Shown: piece after piece, positions 1 to 11,880 of the stretch
Position numbering within the stretch: position 1 is the first letter of the stretch
Layout of the letters: each line of letters opens with the position of its first letter
Assembly (NCBI RefSeq): GCF_027943255.1
Contig: NC_072892.1
Coordinates: 19,057,792 to 19,121,791, forward strand
Length of the DNA stretch: 64,000 nt
Direction of reading: 5' to 3'
Source of the DNA: Anastrepha obliqua
Taxonomy: Eukaryota > Arthropoda > Insecta > Diptera > Tephritidae
Position numbers and translations under genes: made by a program
Notes under the pieces: generated by a model
Databases searched by the model: none
The model's input: the letters and a program-made list of their open reading frames with translations, nothing else
Told to the model about the DNA's origin: nothing

Positions 1-264
1 TTAATGTTAATGTTAATGTTAATGTTAATGTTAATGTTAATGTTAATGTTAATGTTAATGTTAATGTTAATGTTAATGTTAATGTTAATGTTAATGTTAA
101 TGTTAATGTTAATGTTAATGTTAATGTTAATGTTAATGTTAATGTTAATGTTAATGTTAATGTTAATGTTAATGTTAATGTTAATGTTAATGTTAATGTT
201 AATGTTAATGTTAATGTTAATGTTAATTTTAATGTTAATGTTATTGTTAATGTTAATGTTAATG
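1..264. repeat. TTAATG hexanucleotide microsatellite
   Basis: About 44 tandem copies of TTAATG with only a few single-base variants near 228 and 243. The array starts at the window edge, so its true length is unknown. Because the unit is six bases long, several frames have no stop: one + frame reads Met-Leu repeats and one - frame reads Ile-Asn repeats. I treat both as by-products of the repeat. Confidence 0.97.
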
Positions 265-630
265 CCATTAACGTTCTCTGGTTTAGCTAAAGTAGCTGCT
301 GTTTTGTCATTAGGAGTTACCGCCACCGCAGTAGCGTGCACATCGGCAATCACATCAGCATAAGAGACGGGGGCGATCAGTATCATTAATAGGCCTTTTT
401 CAGAATTTTGATTTATTTCATCGTGACCTAACTTATTAGCATTTGATTACCCACTTCGTATCTCACTTCTTGAAAAAGCTCTTCAACTGAATTTTAACTG
501 CCGCCAATGCACTGAAAAGCTTTCCACCTTCGCTAATATGCATCAGCCATTCAATGTTTTTCCGCATTTCGAGCGACAATTTCAAGAGATCAACAATACT
601 AGTTTGTGTTATTCGCTTTTGTCAGCTTAA
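265..630. other. Spacer and presumed promoter/5' UTR of gene A
   Basis: This segment follows the microsatellite and leads to the first ATG of gene A. I see no clear TATA box. A short minus frame opens at an ATG near 387 and runs through the microsatellite to the window edge, but its composition gives no support for a real gene. Confidence 0.4.
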
Positions 631-2468
631 ATGGGTGAAATTACAAATCCAAACGAAAACTTACGCATTCCCAAGTCGATAAATGCAGACTATTTTGTAA
701 AAGTGTTGGAGAAAGATGGAGAGGACTATGCAGAGATCTCTAAGTTTACAGCGGTTGCAGCCACACCCCCAGGTGAGAACTTCACTTCCGTTATGTTGCG
801 CATACACCTGGATTTAGTTTTGAAAGGTAAGTGGACGCGCGCTAAAGATGATGGCGTTTTCTCTTCCGGTTCTCCACGTATTGGATCGGATTTGATATTT
901 TTTCTTTCATTTTTCTCATATTTGTCGTCTGATATTAGCAACCGCATAGTGTAAAAAGTGAATAAGTGATTTTGATGAGATTTTACAATAATTTGAAAGA
1001 TTTTAGTCCAAAACTGTGAGCGTGCGGTAAATTTTTAAAATCAAAAACTGTTATTTCTTCATTTCCTGTGCACTGAGCTTGGTTTTCACTTCCTTCTGTG
1101 AAGTATACAAAATTCCGCCCTCTCACCGATCTGAAAGCAACTTAAAGCTAATTTTCAATATCAGAAAGAAACTTTTATCAAGAAAACGAAACGCCATTAA
1201 TTTCCATTTGTAGTTGCTTTGTAGTTGCACACTGTGGTTTAATACATATTTACCTACTTATTAGATGGGTCGAAAAAGCACAAAACGTACGTAATGAAAA
1301 CAATGCTGGATGACGATTGCGGTGGCCGCGAAATTAAAAATTTGAATTATTTTCCCAAAGAATTGGAAATGTACGCCAAGTTCTTACCCGCTTTCGAGAA
1401 ACTGTACAAAGATGCCGGCAAGCCAGTGAAACTTGCCCCTCGTTGCTTACTCACGGAAGCCAGAGATAATCGGATTAACTTCGTATTCGAGGACTTGATC
1501 CCCAAGGGCTTCGTAAACGCTGATCGCAGAAAGGGCTTGAATATGGATGGGATGCGTCGAACGTTACAAAAGCTGGCGGAGTTTCATGCTGCATCAGTGG
1601 TATATTTCGAAAAGAACGGGCCTTATCCCGAAAACTTTAAATTTAGCTTTGCTAAAGAAAATGGTTACGAATCGTTCAAGAGAGTTTTCGACGTAAAGGT
1701 TGTTCAATTCAAAGAAGCGATGGTAACGTGGGGCTTGAAAGATGCTGACAAATATTTGGAAAAGTTTGTGAGTAACTGAATACGATTTGTCAAATATCAG
1801 ATATTTATTTTTTTAATGATACTCCACTTGCAGCCTACCTTTGATCAGTATTGGAAATGCATTAGGCGTATGTTCGCTACCGCAGAAAACTCGTTCAACG
1901 TGCTGAATCACGCCGACTGCTGGAGCAGTAATGTGATGTACTCGTATCGGGAAAATGGCACAGTTGACGATACACTTCTGATCGATTATCAAATTTGTAA
2001 ATGGGGTAGTCCTGCTGAGGATTTGTTATTTCTGATAACGATTTCCGCGGCGAAAGATATTCGCATAAGAGAATACGAGCATTTTGTGGCCATTTATCAT
2101 GAACATCTTACGGAATGCCTCCAATTGCTGGGTTACAAAAAGGATCTGCCGAAATTGCGAGACTTGCAAATGGATATGTACCGCGAGAATAACAGTTTCT
2201 ATGGTAAAACTCGCACTTTTTGATAATTTTACTCAAAATAAGAATTTATCTGTTCCTCATAGCATTTTTTGCAGTGTTCAATCACTTGGCGATGGTATTA
2301 TACCCCACCGATAAAGACTGTAACAGGCATTTGCTTCTAAGTCCGAGCGAGGAGGCCCAGCGCTTTAGGCTGAAAATTTACACAAGTCCGGCATTCAAGG
2401 AGGCTATGTTGGACATCCTTCCATTTTATCACAACCGTGGACTATTCAATTTCTGTGATTACGAATGA
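631..2468 (+). CDS. EcKinase-like (CHK domain) protein, gene A
   Basis: Spliced model: exons 631-826, 1265-1767, 1834-2203 and 2275-2468, giving 1263 nt and 420 aa. All introns are GT-AG and join in frame (phases 1, 0, 1). The family (EcKinase/CHK, DUF227) has a protein-kinase-like fold. Characterised or proposed substrates are ecdysteroids and xenobiotics, phosphorylated in the cytosol. Visible motifs are an N-lobe strand with TYVMKTMLDDD just after the first splice, a kinase catalytic-loop-like NHADCWSSN (His, Asp and Asn near residues 259, 261 and 266), and a metal-binding DYQ near 284 followed by CKWGSP. Length and exon layout match gene B exactly. The start is the ATG opening exon 1, aligned with gene B. 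A mariner begins about 50 bp after the stop. The individual substrate cannot be told from sequence. Confidence 0.93.
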
Positions 2469-2520
2469 GTCAAATATGGATTTGTAGATAATTTCATATT
2501 TTTGTGTTAAGTACTGAGTA

Positions 2521-2794
2521 AAGGGTGGTTAATTTAAAGGTATCGGATTTTAAACTGAAATAAAACAACGAAAATTCAAATTGATTGGGAAATCCCTATT
2601 ACTTTTATGTAGAACCATTCACGAGATTTACTTTTTAATGATAATCACTTTTGGCCGCAAATGCACCGTAATTCGGTCATCCGTAAGCAACAATTTTGAG
2701 TGTCTCGCTGGAGGACTGCGGTCGGTATCTCGTGAATAACTGTATTTATGTTGGCTTCTAATGCCTCAATCGAAGCTGGTTTATCCACAAAGTA
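2521..2794 (-). mobile_element. Truncated mariner-like element, 3' end
   Basis: It starts after a TA (2519-2520) with AAGGGTGGTTAATTT, the same terminal sequence as the element at 45770-46148. The minus strand reads FVDKPASIEALEANI, resembling a transposase C-terminus. It is cut off on the right by the next mariner at about 2795. Its AATAAA at 2559-2564 is the first such signal after gene A. Confidence 0.7.
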
Positions 2795-3797
2795 TTGAGA
2801 AATAAGTTCATAGCGTTTTCATATTTAGTTTTATTTTACAACGATTTGTTTGCTGTTGGGCAAAGGGTGAGCGTAAGGCCTTCTGAATTCGATGAAGAAC
2901 GTCTCAAATCGCTTTTGAAGGTGAACAGTTGGCAAATTAATCATGAATTGGCCAAAAAAATTAACTGCGAGCATAAAACAATTTTCAATCACCTTCATTC
3001 AATGGGGTTTATCGAAAAATTGGGAGCCTGGGCGTCTCCCGAGGTCAATGAAAAAAACAAAAAAAGTCGCCTTCAAATTGCTTCTCAGCATCTCGCCGGC
3101 CATCGAGCAACACGTGGTCATAAACAGCGCTTTTTGTACCGAATCGCAACAGGAGATAAGAAGTGGTGTCCATACATCAAAATGAAGCAAAGAAAGGAGT
3201 GAATGGCTCCAGGAGCTACGCCAAAGTCGAGAGTCAAGTCGGATCTTCATCCAAAGAAGGTCATGATATGTGTTTGGTGAGATTGGGGAGGGCTTGGTGC
3301 ACTGGCCAAATACTCGAAAAGAATGCCATGGTCGACAAGGAGCTCTACATTGCCCAGATACACTGCGTGAATGAGGCTATTTGGTTGAAAAGATCTGACC
3401 GATATAGTCAAACCATACTCCTTCACGAAAACGCCAAGACCCATGTTGCATAAGTCGTCGAAGCCGCACTCCAAGAGCTCGAATCGGAGGTCCTTTAGCA
3501 ACCGGCGTATTCTCCGGACCTTGCACCGACCGATTACCATATTTTCCGCTGCCTTTCAAACCATCTGAAAGGCAACGCCCTCGATAACAAAGAGGTCCCT
3601 TATTATTGAAGACTCAACAACTTCTTTGACACTAGACCAAACGATTTTTGGCGGAACGCCATCAACAAATTGGTCCAAAGGTGGGGAGAGGTTGTAAACA
3701 GCAACGGCGAATATATAATTGATTAACTTATTGATATAACTATTGATTGTGTTTAAATAAAAGACTTGGGTAAAAAGGCTACGAACTTATTCCCCAG
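2795..3797 (+). pseudogene. Degenerate mariner transposase in a ~1 kb element
   Basis: A 1.0 kb element with related ends: AATAAGTTCATAGC at the left and its near inverse at 3783-3797. The + strand reads a helix-turn-helix half (WQINHELAKKINCEHKTIFNHLHSMGF), then GDKKW for the first catalytic Asp, and later YSPDLAPTDYH near 3505-3540 for the third, ending in NSNGEYIID at about 3720. Several frameshifts and stops interrupt it. It is a dead DD34D-type mariner inserted at the border of two other relics. Confidence 0.75.
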
Positions 3798-4322
3798 CCC
3801 AATTTTTAAACTTTACATATTCCCACAAACAAAAGTCCAAAGGTGTGATAACACACGATCTTGGTAGTTTATCGACTGGTCCGAGGCGAGAGTTAAATTG
3901 CTCACCGACTCCATGGCGCAGTAAATCCATTGTTTTAGAGGCCGTATGGCAAGTAGCGCCGTCCGCCGTCTTGTTGGAACCAAATGTTGTAGAGATCACG
4001 GGCTTCGATTCCCTGCAGCAAAAAGTCGTGTATCATGGCGCAATAGGGTTCGCCATTCTTTGTTACAGCGGCGCCAGTCTCGTCTTTGAAGAAATAGTTG
4101 CTGACGATTCCTCCAGCCCATAGGTCGCATCAAATGGTTTTTTTTCAATGGATGTAATGGCAGTTCTTGAATGGCTTCGGGTTGCTCTACAGCCCAAATA
4201 TGGCAATTATTTTTACTGTCGTAGCCATTAAGCCAAAAATTGGCCTCATCGGGTCCTGAGCAAGCGATGAACACTTTTGGAAAACCTCTTGGGAAAAATA
4301 CCTCCAATCTGATCACCCTGTA
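3798..4322 (-). pseudogene. Mariner-like transposase relic, internally deleted
   Basis: The minus strand begins at a terminal repeat CAGGGTGATCAGATTGGAGG near 4321, the same end as the element at 7920. It then passes into DEANFWLNGYDSKNNCHIW, PFLPLHP-like text and finally GATCHTASKTMDLL and RSCVITPLDFCLWEYV. The N-terminal half is missing and frames shift several times. It is a deletion derivative, not functional. Confidence 0.75.
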
Positions 4323-5335
4323 CTTAAGCACTTCATTTGAAGATATTTGCTAAATAAATAACTTAAATCAGTATAGTCATGAACCAAAATTTAAAGAGAA
4401 TTTAATGTGATAAGATAAAGCCCAAGGAGAAAGTCAATGCTGCTTAAGTGGTGGGCAATCATGAAAGCTCTTCTTATACGTAGTAGGCTAGTTGCCAAAT
4501 ATGGATGTGGGTGGCAGGGTATTCCGATAAGACGTGCATTACATAATATAAGTATGGATATGTGTATTGAATAAGGGCGTTAATTAAGGGCTTTTAGTAG
4601 TGAATTAATTTTATATAGCCATTGTTTATAAATCACTTAGCTTTAAAAGTGGAATGCAAATATTCACGAAAAAAACAGAAAAATATTGCTTTCTCATGAG
4701 TGGTAACTATAAAATACTTTCAATTGCCAGAAGTGAAGTGTATGATAGAAAGTTTTGATGTGATTATAAAGTGAAAAAGGTGATATTTTTTTTTTTAATT
4801 CACTTATGGCTAGTGAAATCGGCGTGAACAAATTGAAGGCCCGTCAAGTGCCGGCTGTGTCAATCAGTGGAGCTTTAATAACAGTTCTATGCTTTTTGCA
4901 TCTGACCTGTAAAAGAACACTAGGACACTGAGTGAATTAATAATTCAAAACAGCCTACTTAAGTTGGTATAGTCGGTTTGAGTTGAAATCGCATAACTAC
5001 ATAAGGCGACCGTATTATTGTTGTTGTAGAGTAAGAAAAAGGTAGATTGTGCATGGGCCGCTGGAAGCCCCATATCATTGGGTTAGGTCAAAAAAGAAAT
5101 GTAAAAACGTTTTTTAATCCCATAGAAGTGAGCATGCAATCAGATGAAGGGAGGTTGGCCTCTGGAAGTAACATCTCAAAGGACCTGGCAGTATTTTCAG
5201 GCAGTTAACACCGCATTTCTCTAAACTTTGTACAGATCTCTCGATCCGAAAACTGGGTTCGAGGGCCGTGAAGAGAAAGAACCAGAGAGATGGAAGAAAA
5301 GAAAGAAGGCGCTTTGGATTTGAGAATGACGATTT
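4323..5335. other. AT-rich spacer
   Basis: I find no gene or intact element here. Around 5015-5100 a TTGTTGTTGTAG stretch followed by GGTTAGGT resembles the 3' UTR of non-LTR elements, which would fit the LINE fragment that follows, but this is weak. Confidence 0.4.
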
Positions 5336-5339
5336 ACGT

Positions 5340-6185
5340 TTGTATTAACCGCTACTGCTGAAGTTCACCACATGTGCGATCTTTAAACCCACAAAATCAG
5401 ACAGTGTAGCGAAAAGGGGAGAGCCCAGATATCTGAACCTTTTTGCCCGACGGGACCCAGCTGCCTTGCTGAGATGATTCCACCTCGTTCTCCAGACAGC
5501 TTCTGCAGAAAAGACTTGAAGCAATCCCAAGCCTCACCGCATGGACACCTAACGGACAATGTCGGATAAGGATACCTACTAAATTCGAGTGCTCCGGATT
5601 TGTTAGCCTTAGAAGTTCCCTCGTGAGACCCCAATCTACCCGTGGCCAGAAAGATCTCGCGACTTTGCACGTTTTCGCAATAGCCCAGCGCTCGCTGAGT
5701 TAAAGCGAGGCCCATCTTTGCAGTAGCTCTTAAAAGAGCCCCAACTACTTGATTTTGCGATGAAATCGTTTTCAGGGGCCCCTATCCAGCCAGCTCATCA
5801 GTTTCGCAGTTTTCCTCTGTGCGGATGTTACTGGGAACCCAAATGACCTTAATATCGAGGTGTTCGGATGCAATCGAGAGAGTAGTCAGGCATTCTCCTA
5901 TTAATTTCCAAAGCATAGAAAACGAGCCCAAGGCCCTAATTGCCGTTTGGTTGTCGGAGTAGATATTTACGTCATTTATAGTAATAATAGAAGCAAGCAA
6001 TCAGTCCACTGCTTCCTTAATTTCGACTACTTCCACTTGGGAAACACTACAGTGGCCCGGAAGCCAAATTCGAGCTTGATGGGGAGCTCCTCGCAGAATA
6101 CTCCTCCACCAACTCTTCCGTCCAACTTTGAGCTATCCGTAAACATGTTTTCCATGCCCTGCCTCAAAATGGCACCCCACCCACT
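5340..6185 (-). pseudogene. Non-LTR retrotransposon ORF2 C-terminus (RNase H), relic
   Basis: Minus-strand text matches the better preserved copy at 9990-11310. It has a region ahead of RNase H near 6150-6000, then NIYSDNQTAIRALGS (one RNase H Asp) and VIWVPSNIRTEENCETDELAG (the usual GH of VPGHSGIEGN is lost), and a C-terminal segment with RCPCGEAWDC. Several frameshifts are present. It is a dead I/R1-group LINE fragment with no RT domain left. Confidence 0.75.
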
Positions 6186-6189
6186 CTTC

Positions 6190-6837
6190 CCTTGAGGGAA
6201 TATGAATGGAAAAAGTTCCGCTCGGACCTAGCGAGGGTGTACAGTGATCCAGCGATGATTAAGGTCACTGGGCGTTCCTTTTCTCCATTACATCAACAAG
6301 TCTGGTTCGCTGTAGATATCCGCCCCTTGGAGGTCTCAAAATGGAATCCCAGACTACTTCAACCATTTCACCTGCCTACCTTCATAAGTTTTAGGATGCA
6401 AAACTGTTTGAATCTTGATATAAAAATGTAATACTATATTTTACACAAAAAAAATTTGCAATATATTTTAGTGCTTTTTTTTCTTCTAATTTTTTTCCGT
6501 AATTCAAAATTATTATTATCAAAAATATTCTAGCGGAATATTTTCAAAACTGAGGAAGTTATTTACAAAAATGTTAAATTTTAGGCAAATTTGCTAAAAA
6601 AAAATTAAAAACTGAATTAATTAAGTCGGTTTTTCGGCACCTCATCAATCCAAGTATGATACTTACGTGAATACACAGGTCGGGAAAACTAGTGGAGCTC
6701 TGGTTACATATTTCAGCCCGTCCGGCTGTGCATAAAATATCTCAACTGCGACTGTGCCACTTGACTTGGCTTAATTGATTTTGCTGCACAAATGCACCTG
6801 AATTGCCTAGTAAGACAATCGTTCACTGCGAAATGAC
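6190..6837. other. Spacer without recognised content
   Basis: AT-rich, with A/T runs around 6440-6620. No coding or mobile element could be supported. Confidence 0.4.
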
Positions 6838-7124
6838 TTAAGGGGTCCCGGTGGTCTAGAGCTCGAAAATTTCAGGATTTTGTTTTTACAACCAAAAATT
6901 AAAAACGATATTTAAATTTTTAATTTTTTATATAACTTATTTTACATGTAAAAATGAAAAAAAAAAATGTTTTTTAATTTTAATAATTTTAAAAATGCCG
7001 CTAAAGATAACACTCCCGAAAAATTTGACCTGGATGGTGTTGTCCATTTTGGCTCTTCTATTCATCTGAAACACAAAAATCAAACAATTATTAATCAGTA
7101 TGACTGTAGCTATGTCCCGCTACT
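6838..7124. mobile_element. Possible left end of a TTAA-flanked MITE
   Basis: TTAA at 6838-6841 is followed by GGGGTCCCGGTGGTCTAG, then A/T-rich sequence. This resembles the ends of the TTAA elements at 12736 and 13672, but I could not find the matching right end. A mariner is inserted at 7126. Confidence 0.35.
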
Positions 7125-7125
7125 A

Positions 7126-7675
7126 CAGGGTGGGCCAAATAAGACCTACTAATGACTAAAGACTACTGCCTAGCAGTATGCGCAGTTGCTACATCTTGTT
7201 GAAACCACAAATTTGGATACTGCTCCGCCATTGGCCGCAAAAAGTTTTCAGTTAATGTTCTGTAAGAAGCTCCTGAAATCGATTCCGCCGTTTCATCCTC
7301 ATTTTCGAAGAAATATGGACCGATAACTCTAGTGGCCATAACACCGCACCAAACAGTACATTTAGATGGGTGCAACTGATGTTGGTGTGTTGCCCTTGGA
7401 TTTTCAGAGCCCCACAATCTAAAGTTTTATTTACTGATATATCCAACTAAATGGAAATGCGCTTCATCCGACATCAAACATTATTTAAAAAATCAATTTG
7501 CGTGGTTAATTGTGTAAGAATAGAAAAACTGGAAAATTTTAACGTGTTGTGTTGTACTGTAGGGTTCCAACAATTCAATTATACGAGTAACATATAAAAA
7601 GAGAAAAATAAATATGTCAAAAAATAAAAAAGTTATTTGGGCTTAACATTAGTAGGTCTTATTTGGCCCACCCTG
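7126..7675 (-). mobile_element. Deleted mariner-like element, 550 bp, intact TIRs
   Basis: The ends are perfect inverted repeats of about 29 bp starting CAGGGTGGGCCAAATAAGAC, each flanked by TA (7124-7125 and 7676-7677). The minus strand holds a middle part of a transposase: WGSENPRATHQHQ, VWCGVMATRVIGPYFFENEDE, and WFQQDVATAHTARQ, where the second catalytic Asp lies. The N-terminal part and everything after the second Asp are missing. It could be mobilised only in trans. Confidence 0.88.
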
Positions 7676-7919
7676 TACATAGAATAATAATAAAAGAAAA
7701 TTCACAAAATGGCGCGGTTTTGAATTTGACACTCTAAAAATCCGGTTTTTTTCAGTTCAGACGATGCTTCTGAACGCCACAACACTTTCCCGAGCTTGCT
7801 TATCGTGAAGGCTTGCCCAACAATACTTGCTTTCCTGTTCTAAAATAATATGAGAATTGTTTATATGATACATTTATAATTTTCTACACCTAGTAAGTAC
7901 AAGGTGCATTTAGTATATA

Positions 7920-8440
7920 AAGGGTGATCAGATTGGAGGTACTTTTCCCATTTGGTTTTTTTGACAGATCACGCGTGTCTGCTGTCACCCTAACTACATC
8001 ATTTATTTCACTATTCATTGACTTTTCATCATGTAAAGACTTACGCCTCAACAACGTCTACAAATCGTACAAATGTATTACGAAAATCAACGCTCTCTGA
8101 AAAGTGTTCATCGCGCGCTCAGGCCAACTTATGATGTACATGACCGCCCTAGCAAATGCACTATTTGGCAAACTATAGATAAAATTGAAAATACTTTTAC
8201 ACTAATAGATGATACTCGACCGATTAGACCACATACAGTTCGAAATGAAGAGAATATTGCCGCTGTAAATGAGAGTTTTGCTGAATACCCGGAAGAATCG
8301 ATTTGAAGAATCTTATGGCAGTACTTGGGCGATTTTACGCAAAGATCTTGGTTAGAAAACGTAAAAAATACAGCTGGTCCAAGATTTGAAGCCGAACGAT
8401 CTTCCAAAGCGCTATAATTTCAAACTCGCTGAAGATTCGC
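7920..8440 (+). pseudogene. 5' half of a mariner-like transposase
   Basis: A terminal repeat AGGGTGATCAGATTGGAGGT follows TA at 7918-7919. An N-terminal DNA-binding region follows: QIVQMYYENQRSLKSVHRALRPTYDVHDRPS and VRNEENIAAVNESFAEYPEESI. After about 8306 the frame breaks, and after about 8440 the similarity ends, so the catalytic half is absent. Confidence 0.75.
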
Positions 8441-8788
8441 ATTTTGGGACCCGAATTTCATTCAACAATGACTCCGATTAACATTCTAGCTTTTGTAACT
8501 TTGTATTTCATAAGTATTTAGATAGCTGATAGCCTTCGTTGCTAGCGCTGCAATTTCTAAACTCATATCATGCAGTCTCGCATCACAAGTCAGTAAGATT
8601 AGAGCAACACCAACTCAGTTTGAGCTTTAAACAGTCTAAAGAAATAAATGTTTCAAACCATTTACTTATGAATTATTTCCATTCACTATTTTTCAGTTTT
8701 TTTTGGAAGCACTCGAAGCAATTTTATTCTTCACTTATTCGCAGAAAAATCTACGTGGTAACTGGACCCGAAATATTAATCCGAAATT
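8441..8788. other. Spacer without recognised content
   Basis: Lies between two mariner-type elements. No gene is supported; the open frame at 8539-8835 has biased, low-information composition. Confidence 0.35.
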
Positions 8789-8790
8789 TA

Positions 8791-9716
8791 ACTAAAGCGT
8801 TTTTCGATAGGTGCGCTTCAACTTTTTTCCAATAGGGAGGGCGAACGACGCAATATTTTTTATTTTTCGCTTGTCATTTGTAAACTTCATTAGTATACAT
8901 TTCATCATGGAACGCTACACACTTGAGCAACGATTGCAAATCGTGCAAATTTTTTATGAAAATTTATAAATTTTCCAAAAAATCATCTTCAGTGATGAAG
9001 CTCACTTTTGGCTCAATGACTTTGTCAACACGCAAAATATGCGTTACTGGGCAGAAAACAATCCACACGTGATTCATGAGGCACCGTTGCATTCCGAAAA
9101 AATCACTGTTTGTTTTGGTTTACATGCCGGCGGCGTAATTGGCCCATATTTTTTCGTTGACGAGAACGATCGACACGTTACTGTGAATGGAAATCGATAC
9201 CGCGACATGATAAACGATTATTTTTGGCCGCAATTGAATGGTATGGACTTAGACGACATGTGGTTTCAACAGGACGGGGCCACAAGCCACACAGCACGCG
9301 CTACAATTGATTTGTTGAAGAGTAAGTTCGATGAGCGCTTTAATTCCAGAAATGGACCGGTCGAATGGCCGCCGCGCTCGTGAGATTTGACAATCTAGAC
9401 TATTTTCTTTGGGGTTATGTGAAGTCATTGGTCTACAGTAACAAGCCGGCGACGATTTGTGAGCTCAGAGCCAATATTGAACTCGAAATTGCTGGAATTT
9501 CGGCCGATTTATGCAAAAGAGTGGTCGAAAATTGGGTTCAATGATTGGACTTCGTAAAACGTGCACGCGGTGGTCATGCAAAAGAAATCGAATTTCATAC
9601 TTAAATGTATATGTTCAAACTCGATAATAAAAAAAAAAATTAGTTAAAAAAGTCAAACCGTTTGTGTTTTATTCAAAAAAAAAAGTTGAAGTGCTCTTAC
9701 TGAAAAACGCTTTACT
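8791..9716 (+). mobile_element. Deleted mariner-like element, 926 bp, TA-flanked
   Basis: Both ends share about 38 bp of imperfect inverted repeat, beginning ACTAAAGCGTTTTTC on the left and AGTAAAGCGTTTTTC (reversed) on the right, with TA at 8789-8790 and 9717-9718. An ATG at about 8906 opens MERYTLEQRLQIVQIFYENL. The frame then jumps, by internal deletion, to FSDEAHFWLNDF, the first catalytic Asp region. A long clean frame (9039-9383) covers GGVIGPYFFVDENDRHVTVNG and WFQQDGATSHTARATIDLLK. The third Asp region after 9383 is frameshifted. Confidence 0.88.
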
Positions 9717-9989
9717 TAGCATTAATTTGGACTATGTTCCTAGAGTGAATACCTTAAATTTTACTTCTTTAGTTATTTTATATTTTCTTTTAACTTCATT
9801 TTTATATTCTACTTTATTAGTTTTTGAAGAAATTTGGTTTATTTTTTTTTTTTTAGAACACGAACTGGTTAACTTGAAAAGTGAAATAGTAGTACTCTAG
9901 TTCTCAACTAGTAATTTTCTCTACAGGATGCATATATCAACGTATATTTAATTATACTATTACAACAACCGCCAAGAGAACAAATTTGG
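9717..9989. other. A/T-rich spacer
   Basis: Poly-T and A/T-rich sequence. The part near 9955-9990 may belong to the 3' UTR of the next LINE. Confidence 0.35.
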
Positions 9990-11310
9990 AAAATTCGTCC
10001 GTTGTGATGCCATACATGGGAGAGGAGAAAGGAGAAGGGAAGGAAGTAGGAGCCTATGAGAGACGATGATGGCCATGCATTTTACGACGACGCCGACGGT
10101 GGCTGATTTGCGTTCGTAGTTAGCCGCAACAAGCTACTGATGAACTTCACCAAATGTATGATATTAAGACCCGCTATATCCGCAGGCGTAGCGAAAAAAT
10201 GAGAGCCCAGATGTCTAAATCTTTGCCAGACGAGAGCAGGGCAGCTGAGAAGAAGGTGTTGAGGTGATTCCACCTCGTCCTCCAGGCAGCTTCTGCAGAA
10301 CGGACTTGAGGCAATCCCAAGTCTCACGGCATGAACACCTAACGGACCATGTCCGGTAAGGATACCCACCAAATTCGAGAGCTGGGGCTTTGTCAGCCTT
10401 AGGAGTTCCCTCGAGCGTCCCCGATCTACCCGTGGCCAGCAGGATCTCGCGACCTTGCACGTTTGCGCAGTAGCCCAGCGCTCGCTGAGTTGACTCAAGC
10501 CCATCTTTCCAGGAGCAGACCACAGGTTCTTGAGGGAACCCCAATTCTCTCATTTCGGGACGAAACCGTCTCCAAAGTTCCTTGTCTAGTCAGCTCATCA
10601 GCCCAGCAGTTTCTCTCTATGCCGCTGTGACCTGGAACCCAAATGAGCCTGATGTCGAAGAATTCGGATGCAATCGAGAGAGAGAAGCCAGACATTCCCC
10701 GACCAATCTCGTGCGCACAAACAACGAGCCCAAGGCTCTAATTGCCGCTTGGCTATCGGAGTAAATATTTATTTCCTTAACGGTAATTACCGCGGTAAGC
10801 AACCAGTCCACCGCTTCCTCAATTGCGGATACCTCCGCTTGAAAAACACTACAGTGGTCCGGAAGCCTAAATTTAAGTTTGATGGGAGGCTCCTCGCAGA
10901 ATACTCCCCCACCAACTCTTCCGTCCAACTTTGAGCCATCCGTAAACATGTTTGCCAACTCAAAATTTGTAAAGACGCTAGAGTGTCCGTAACTTAAGTC
11001 TAGCCTATAGCCCGAACACCTTAGTCTGATTGCGGCGCGTGCAGCGGTAGTTTTTCCTACGATGTCCACGGGTGCCACACCCACTGATTCCAATGAGGGC
11101 AGACCTTTGTATCCTCTCCAGCTTCCATCCAGCTGATACCATCCTTTCAAGCGAGTTCCACCAGACAAGGTCTCCGTATTGCAAGATTGGTTTTATAATC
11201 GTATTATAAAGCCAAAAATTGACTTTAGGCGAGAGGCCCCATCTTTTGCCGATAGCGCCCCTGCAACCATACAAGGCGACTGTTGCCTTCCTAATTTTCT
11301 CCTCAATGTT
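9990..11310 (-). pseudogene. Non-LTR retrotransposon ORF2 C-terminal half (I/R1-group)
   Basis: Read from 11300 downward. The region after RT gives YNTIIKPILQYGDLVWWNSL. The RNase H domain follows, with TDGSKLDGRVGGG (first Asp), FQAEVSAIEEAVDWL (Glu), NIYSDSQAAIRALGS (Asp) and IWVPGHSGIERNCWADELTRQG. A zinc-knuckle-like C-terminus CRSCLEDEVESPQHLLLSC comes next. Frames switch several times (near 10620 and 10500). The RT domain is absent, so it is 5'-truncated. It is a better preserved sister of 5340-6185. Confidence 0.85.
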
Positions 11311-11439
11311 TCTTCACCTTGTCAGAGAGCACCAATGTAGCGCCCGCTATTGCGGCGAGAAACGCTCTGGGTATTTTGTATTTCCTCGTAAATAAGACGA
11401 AGTGCGTCTTCAGAGGATTAAATGATAATAAAAAACAGA

Positions 11440-11880
11440 AGTTTTATTGGAATGAACTTTTGTTTCTTATAAACTGGTGGATAATTACAAGGCATTTATT
11501 TTTCGAATGTGTCCAAGTTTTCATTACTTTTCCCAATAAATCTGAATAACTGACTAATAAATCTAAAAGAGCCCAACCAGCAAAATTGCGACGCAAACGA
11601 TAGTCATTTGGCTTCAATTCTTGGACGAAATTTCCACGTAGTCGAACGTTAAAGGCCAACAATTTGAGAATGTCGACGGATTGACATTGCGGCGTCTTCT
11701 GCTACACTTCGCTCTATGAAGCTCGCGAACAAATTAGTTTTTTTCGAAGTAAATTTCCACAATATAGAAGCGTTGCTCTGGCGTTAAGCGATTCATGATG
11801 ACTTACCAAACCTTGCTGAACAGAAATTTGAACTCAGTTTGCCCTTCTGATCTGTCAAACTATAATTATCGATATCGGTT
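11440..11880 (-). pseudogene. Mariner-like transposase N-terminal fragment
   Basis: The minus strand reads MNRLTPEQRFYIVEIYFEKN near 11797-11738, then degraded text, and FVQELKPNDYRLRRNFAGWAL at 11630-11568. This is the N-terminal/linker region of the same broad family as 7920-8440. The catalytic region is not present. Confidence 0.7.

Noticed and set aside
4..363. A + strand frame of Met-Leu repeats with a short C-terminal segment
   Set aside because: It is produced by the TTAATG microsatellite and has no independent support.
6192..6431. A 79-codon + frame next to the LINE fragment
   Set aside because: No recognisable motif, and it overlaps the border of a minus-strand LINE relic.
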